Shown one piece after another: positions 60,371-64,000 of a stretch of 64,000 bases of DNA (the first letter of the stretch is position 1; each line of letters starts with the position of its first letter). The notes below the pieces were generated by a model. That model was not told the origin of the DNA. It worked only from the letters and a program-made list of their open reading frames with translations, and did not search any database. The stretch is taken from NCBI RefSeq assembly GCF_028453695.1, contig NC_135773.1, forward strand, positions 16,430,001 through 16,494,000. The letters run 5' to 3'. Both the position numbers and the translations under genes were made by a program. The stretch is from Augochlora pura. Its lineage: Eukaryota; Arthropoda; Insecta; Hymenoptera; Halictidae.

Positions 60371-60983
60371 CTCCGTGTTTTATATTATTCAGACTATAGA
60401 GACGCCTGTATGGAAATCTGCTGAGAATAATTTTTATTCTATTCGTAAACGGGAAGCGCTCATTCGTTTCAGTTTACTATTGAACAAATCTAAAAGCTGC
60501 AATGGTTTTCAAAAAATAGGTCTAACGAAATGTTTATCATGCTGTATATTTTAAACAACAATCATACAGAAGCAAAGTAAATGCACTGTTGCCTTTGTAT
60601 TTTTAACAGAGAAGACTTCGGTAAAATTCATTACCTAGACGATTATAGCTTCCAGTGGAGTCGGCATTTTATTATGAAAATAATTGCTTGCACTTTCTAA
60701 ACGTTGATAAAGATGTCTACAAAATTTGAAACTAATGTTCCTGTCAGTTTCGTTGAAAGCATGTCTTAACCTGCAAGATGCACCTACCCATAAACACATT
60801 TTTGCAAAGCTAAATGATTATATCTCTTAACAGAGTTACAATCATTGCATAGAACAAATCAGTGTACATTAAGCGTTGGTAAATGTTTGTCTGCAAAATT
60901 TGGAATTAACATATCACGAGCGATATATTTCACGTACGTGTTTGACGAGATAATGAAGATTTTGTTTTCCAATGTGCTCGTAG

Positions 60984-61194
60984 GACCGGAAGAGGAGAAG
61001 CTGCTCGGCTCGATACTGCTGCCGTCGTACCGGGTCACCGTCTGCAAGCCCGAGGACAAGGTTAACAGAAAGTTCGCGTTCAAAGCCGAGCACGCGAACA
61101 TGAGGACCTACCACTTCGCGGCGGACAGCCGCGATAGCATGAACCAGTGGGTGAACGCGTTGACTCTGGCAACGCTCCTCCAGGACCCCAATCC
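60984..61194 (+). CDS. kmr: PH-domain exon 2 of a PEPP-family protein (PLEKHA4/5/6/7-like; kramer)
   Basis: Acceptor TAG ends at 60983. The first two bases complete a Gly codon with the overhang of the exon at 51549, giving YYKGPEEEKLLGSILLPS. About 70 residues complete the PH domain: strands 4-7 (SILLPSYRV, then NRKFAFKAEHANMRTYHFAA) and the C-terminal helix with the near-invariant Trp (DSMNQWVNALTLATLL). The LLGSILLPS and NRKFAFKAEH wording is typical of the PEPP subfamily. Donor GTGAGT at 61195 is a strong match, leaving a two-base overhang (CC, so Pro). The protein continues beyond the window. PEPP proteins usually carry Pro-rich and coiled-coil regions after the PH domain, which cannot be seen here. 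Confidence 0.9.
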
Positions 61195-61517
61195 GTGAGT
61201 GGTTTCGTGTTAATTTTCCACTGCCGATATTATCTTCCCACACGCTTCTACCCTCGCCAGAGAACGAGCCACTCTCAGAGATTCGAGGCTTTCGGCTCGG
61301 GACACCGTTCCGTTCTCACGATGCTTGCGAACCTGAAACGCGCTTCTACGAACCAATCATCTTCCAGCGGGCAATTTCACCTGCGTTGAAATGTTTCAGG
61401 GAAGGTCTGATAGACTGTGATAATATTCTACAACAAATTGTCTTCTTTCGATTCTTTCGTCTATCCTTTCTTCGTTTCTGATCATTCTCTTCAATTTCCT
61501 GTGAAGAAAGAGATTAA

Positions 61518-62366
61518 TCCTTTGAACTCTAAAGCCGACTTTAAGGCGCAAAAAATTGTTACATCCCGCTTAGAAATAATTTTTACATTTTCAAATTATT
61601 AGAAGTGTAAACGTTGCATGGGTCATGATCTCATACGCATAAAATGCAATTAATCAAATATTGCAAGTGGTTGTAGCGTGCGTGATCCGGCTCGGAGGAT
61701 CACTGTTTAGGGCGAAGGTTGATTTGTCGCTGGTTCGATGAAGTTATTAATCAAAGGCCGTCACAATGGCCGTACAAAGGTTTTGAGAGTCTGACGAGTC
61801 CCTGCTACTCTTCGTTTCTGAGCGTCGACGGGTAGCTCTTTGGTATCTTTCGGGTGTCCTTGTTAACTGTCGATTTGACTCTTGATTTGACTCTCTCGTC
61901 TTCGTGGCTGTTCGTGTTCCACGAAGACTCCTGTCTCTACTTTTTCGTACGAGGCGAACACCTATCAGCCAATACGAAATTAGTTGCAAAAGACCAAGTA
62001 CCGCCCTTCGAAATGTTGTTTGCGAAGGTTCCTCCAAATTCCCCCAAATTCGCTGGCTGCACAGGGTGGCTTGGCGTACGTTAATTTCCACGGTGCACGG
62101 GGTTTGTGATACGTTAAATGGCTATTGAGCACCAGGAGAAAGTCCAAGCGTCCGATGTGTCGTCTCGGGCTTGGCGTCTTTCTCCTGGTTTATGGTGCCA
62201 GATGCTTAAAATACGTAAATTGCCAAAAAGGCTCTGCAGCTCAAAAATAGCCAGGAAGTCACGTACGCATCATAAACCCAATCCTTATAGAATCCTTAAC
62301 AGCAAGTATAGGAGATCAGGGAAGCTATATTGGATTTAGTATCAAAGTAGCTTTGAGGGCAAAGGG
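61518..62366. mobile_element. Composite TTAA-flanked element (849 bp)
   Basis: TTAA lies on both sides (61514-61517 and 62367-62370). The left end TCCTTTGAACTCTAAAGC and the reverse complement of the right end, CCCTTTGCCCTCAAAGC, extend as an imperfect inverted repeat of about 24 bp. It is much longer than the other TTAA elements. The central part (about 61675-62210) is GC-richer, unlike its ends, so a second insertion inside is likely, but I could not define that insertion's ends. No transposase frame is recognisable. Confidence 0.5.
62131..62189 (+). ncRNA. Candidate short hairpin inside the composite element
   Basis: ACCAGGAGAAAG pairs with CTTTCTCCTGGT (12 bp), CCAAGC with GCTTGG (6 bp) and CCGA with TCGG (4 bp). 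They are separated by a 1x3 internal loop and a 2-base bulge, around a 9-base loop. The size and shape resemble a short pre-miRNA, but it lies inside a mobile element, so a TE-derived inverted repeat is equally likely. No known microRNA recognised. Confidence 0.35.
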
Positions 62367-64000
62367 TTAATTGCTTCAATCGTAGAAGCTACGCGAATGC
62401 TTCTAGCAGCAGACGACTCCCTGGACTATTCTGAATGTAATGGGATATATTTTAATATCATTGCAAGTGCTTAAACTTGTTCGAACAGCGTTTGATGAGT
62501 ACAACTTTAAGGAGTGTTTGTATTCCAACTCTTGAAGCTACATAACTGTTTCGTTCACAAAGCGATACTTCAGACTCTCTCAACACACCATGATATTTCC
62601 CTTGAAACATTTAAATATTTAAACAATATTCGCAGAATATTTAATGCGCTTACTTTTACGCGATTCCCGATTCACTAATGTACGAGATCTGAAGAGTACA
62701 GTGGTGTTCACAATTACGGAGTCAAAGTTATATTTGTACTGATATTGAATCAAAAATGAAGAACAAAGTTTATTTGTTTATATCTATCTTCTATTATTTC
62801 TAACATATGATATTCTCTATTTAAATATCACGAAAAATGTAAACGTAACTTGGGTCTATTAGTATTTGCGTCATTCTATGTCGCGAGTGGCAACGTCAGA
62901 CATCAAAAGCATGATGCAGAAGCACAGCCGGATCTCTTCCCAACCTATTTGCTCGCGGTCCCAAAATTGCCATGCTTCAGAAAGACGCATCGGTGTCGAA
63001 ACTAGCAACGCGCACCCCGTTAATTTGAAAAACCATTCGACAAATAAGGGTAGACGGATCGCTCTCTTCGGGAGAGGAGCACGCGGAGAAGGTCCTCTGG
63101 TCTAGTCATTAGCTTTGAGAACGAGCAAACTCGAAACCGCTGACGGACTCGACCGGACAGATGGAAAATTCGTGCAGCACGGACGCTGGCAAATGAAACG
63201 AGCGCTCGCAGTTTTTCGCCGGGACAACGGCGCAACGACAACCGGATCCCCAGCCTCTCGGCAACTCTGGTTTATCCGCGGTTAACTTCCCAGGAAGCAA
63301 ACTAACGAGTTGGGTTAGTTGGGCCGCGATTACGCGCGGAACGAGAGCCTGCATCCTAGGCGCATCGCGGCTGGATGGAGGATGCACCGTGGATCGGTGC
63401 ATTCGCTGCTAAACCAGTGCCGCCACCCCCACCCCGAGGGGAAACAAAGCGAATTTCGCGTTCCGTTTGCTCGAACTCGGCTCCTCCGACTTACCCGACC
63501 CCAGCTAATTGCTCGGAAAATCGGCTGATTGTCTAATCACTTCGAACCAAGGGGATTCGCTGAATATTCGCCATATATTTCCTGCGCAGATTTTATTTGG
63601 AGGCAATTTAAAATACCTATCCGAATATAAAATATTTTTGACCTGCTTTTTTACGCATTTGCATCGCAGCGTCGTATGAAACACAGTGATCTGATCATTA
63701 ACTTTTTGGTACAGCAGTATGGAAGTAGTCAGTGCACAGAACTACATTACAGTACTTACAACGATAAGTTAATTGCCTTTCTTTTTCTGCTGTATATTTT
63801 AAATTGTTGCAAATTATCATCGCCGTAATTACGACGATCATCACCTCTTTAAAACGACGATCATCTCCTTAAAACGACTAAAATCTGCATTCAGATCTAC
63901 TCAACGCTTGCGCTATCAGCGTCACTCGTGTCCGACCTCCACGGTCTTGTATCTCATGCAATGGAAATACATTGGATTAAACAATGCGTCACAGAAAGAT

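Larger units (their letters stand above)
51805..60983 (+). other. Intron (about 9.2 kb) inside the PH domain
   Basis: Runs from donor GTCAGA (51805) to acceptor GCTCGTAG (ending 60983). It contains a (CT)n tract (53196-53280), a three-unit tandem repeat (54565-54652), several TTAA elements (55984, 56809, 57271, 59107), repeat copies near 56339-56621 and GC islands at about 57560-58300 and 59480-60260 with unrecognised antisense frames. Its start (51805-52060) is pyrimidine- and GC-rich. No further exon is recognisable within it, and both sides of the split match one continuous PH domain. Confidence 0.8.
61195..64000 (+). other. Intron after the PH domain, continuing past the window
   Basis: Begins with the GTGAGT donor; no acceptor-exon pair of the same gene is recognisable up to 64000. 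It contains the composite TTAA element at 61518-62366 and a GC-rich island at about 62870-63550 with antisense frames and no recognised product. A short tandem duplication of an AAAACGACGATCATCTCCTT-like word lies at about 63843-63884, and a copy of the dispersed motif at 63876-63900. Confidence 0.7.

Noticed and set aside
1801..61740. GGTTCGA words (for example near 6763, 46549, 61732) as tRNA B boxes
   Set aside because: No matching A box, acceptor stem or cloverleaf at the right spacing; no tRNA is called.

Overview
This window looks like insect nuclear DNA, most likely from a hymenopteran and probably a bee. It is intron-rich and AT-rich, with scattered short GC-rich, CpG-rich islands. 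It also carries many small DNA-transposon remnants, including TA-flanked elements whose ends start CAGGATG; I recall these as common in ant and bee genomes. The organism call is inference, since no marker gene is complete.

The only protein-coding sequence I can defend is part of one large + strand gene. Two exons, 51549-51804 and 60984-61194, together encode a pleckstrin homology (PH) domain of the PEPP family (vertebrate PLEKHA4/5/6/7; Drosophila kramer, kmr). They join in phase across an intron of about 9.2 kb. A 49-base exon candidate at 46501-46549 would splice in phase to the first PH exon. The gene continues beyond base 64000, because the last exon ends in a strong GTGAGT donor with no stop codon. 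Everything left of 46.5 kb is either upstream intron or 5' flank of this gene, or intergenic; I find no second gene.

Region by region. 1-14 kb: AT-rich DNA with a solo LTR (2284-2572), a TA-flanked TIR element (3670-4245), TTAA-flanked elements (6387-6499, 11720-11962, 12768-13010), simple repeats and GC islands. 14-34 kb: mostly unassigned, with a TTAA element (19728-19912), an AT-rich minisatellite, a long symmetrical hairpin (23344-23460) and two solo LTRs of one family in opposite orientation (25762-26012, 27571-27835). 34-46 kb: dense in TTAA elements, one containing an assembly gap, plus a hAT-like element holding a palindromic minisatellite. 46-51.5 kb: the putative kmr intron, ending in a degenerate array with a period near 39 bp that runs into poly-C and a second gap. 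51.5-64 kb: the PH exons and their introns, again with TTAA elements and an 850-bp composite element containing a hairpin.

The dominant theme is short non-autonomous elements flanked by TTAA (piggyBac-like target). I count about 18 in several families, with TIRs at different stages of decay. A dispersed motif of roughly 20 bp (core GCATAAAATCCGCAGTCTA) recurs about 18 times and partly overlaps these remnants. There are no tRNA, rRNA, CRISPR or bacterial-type features.
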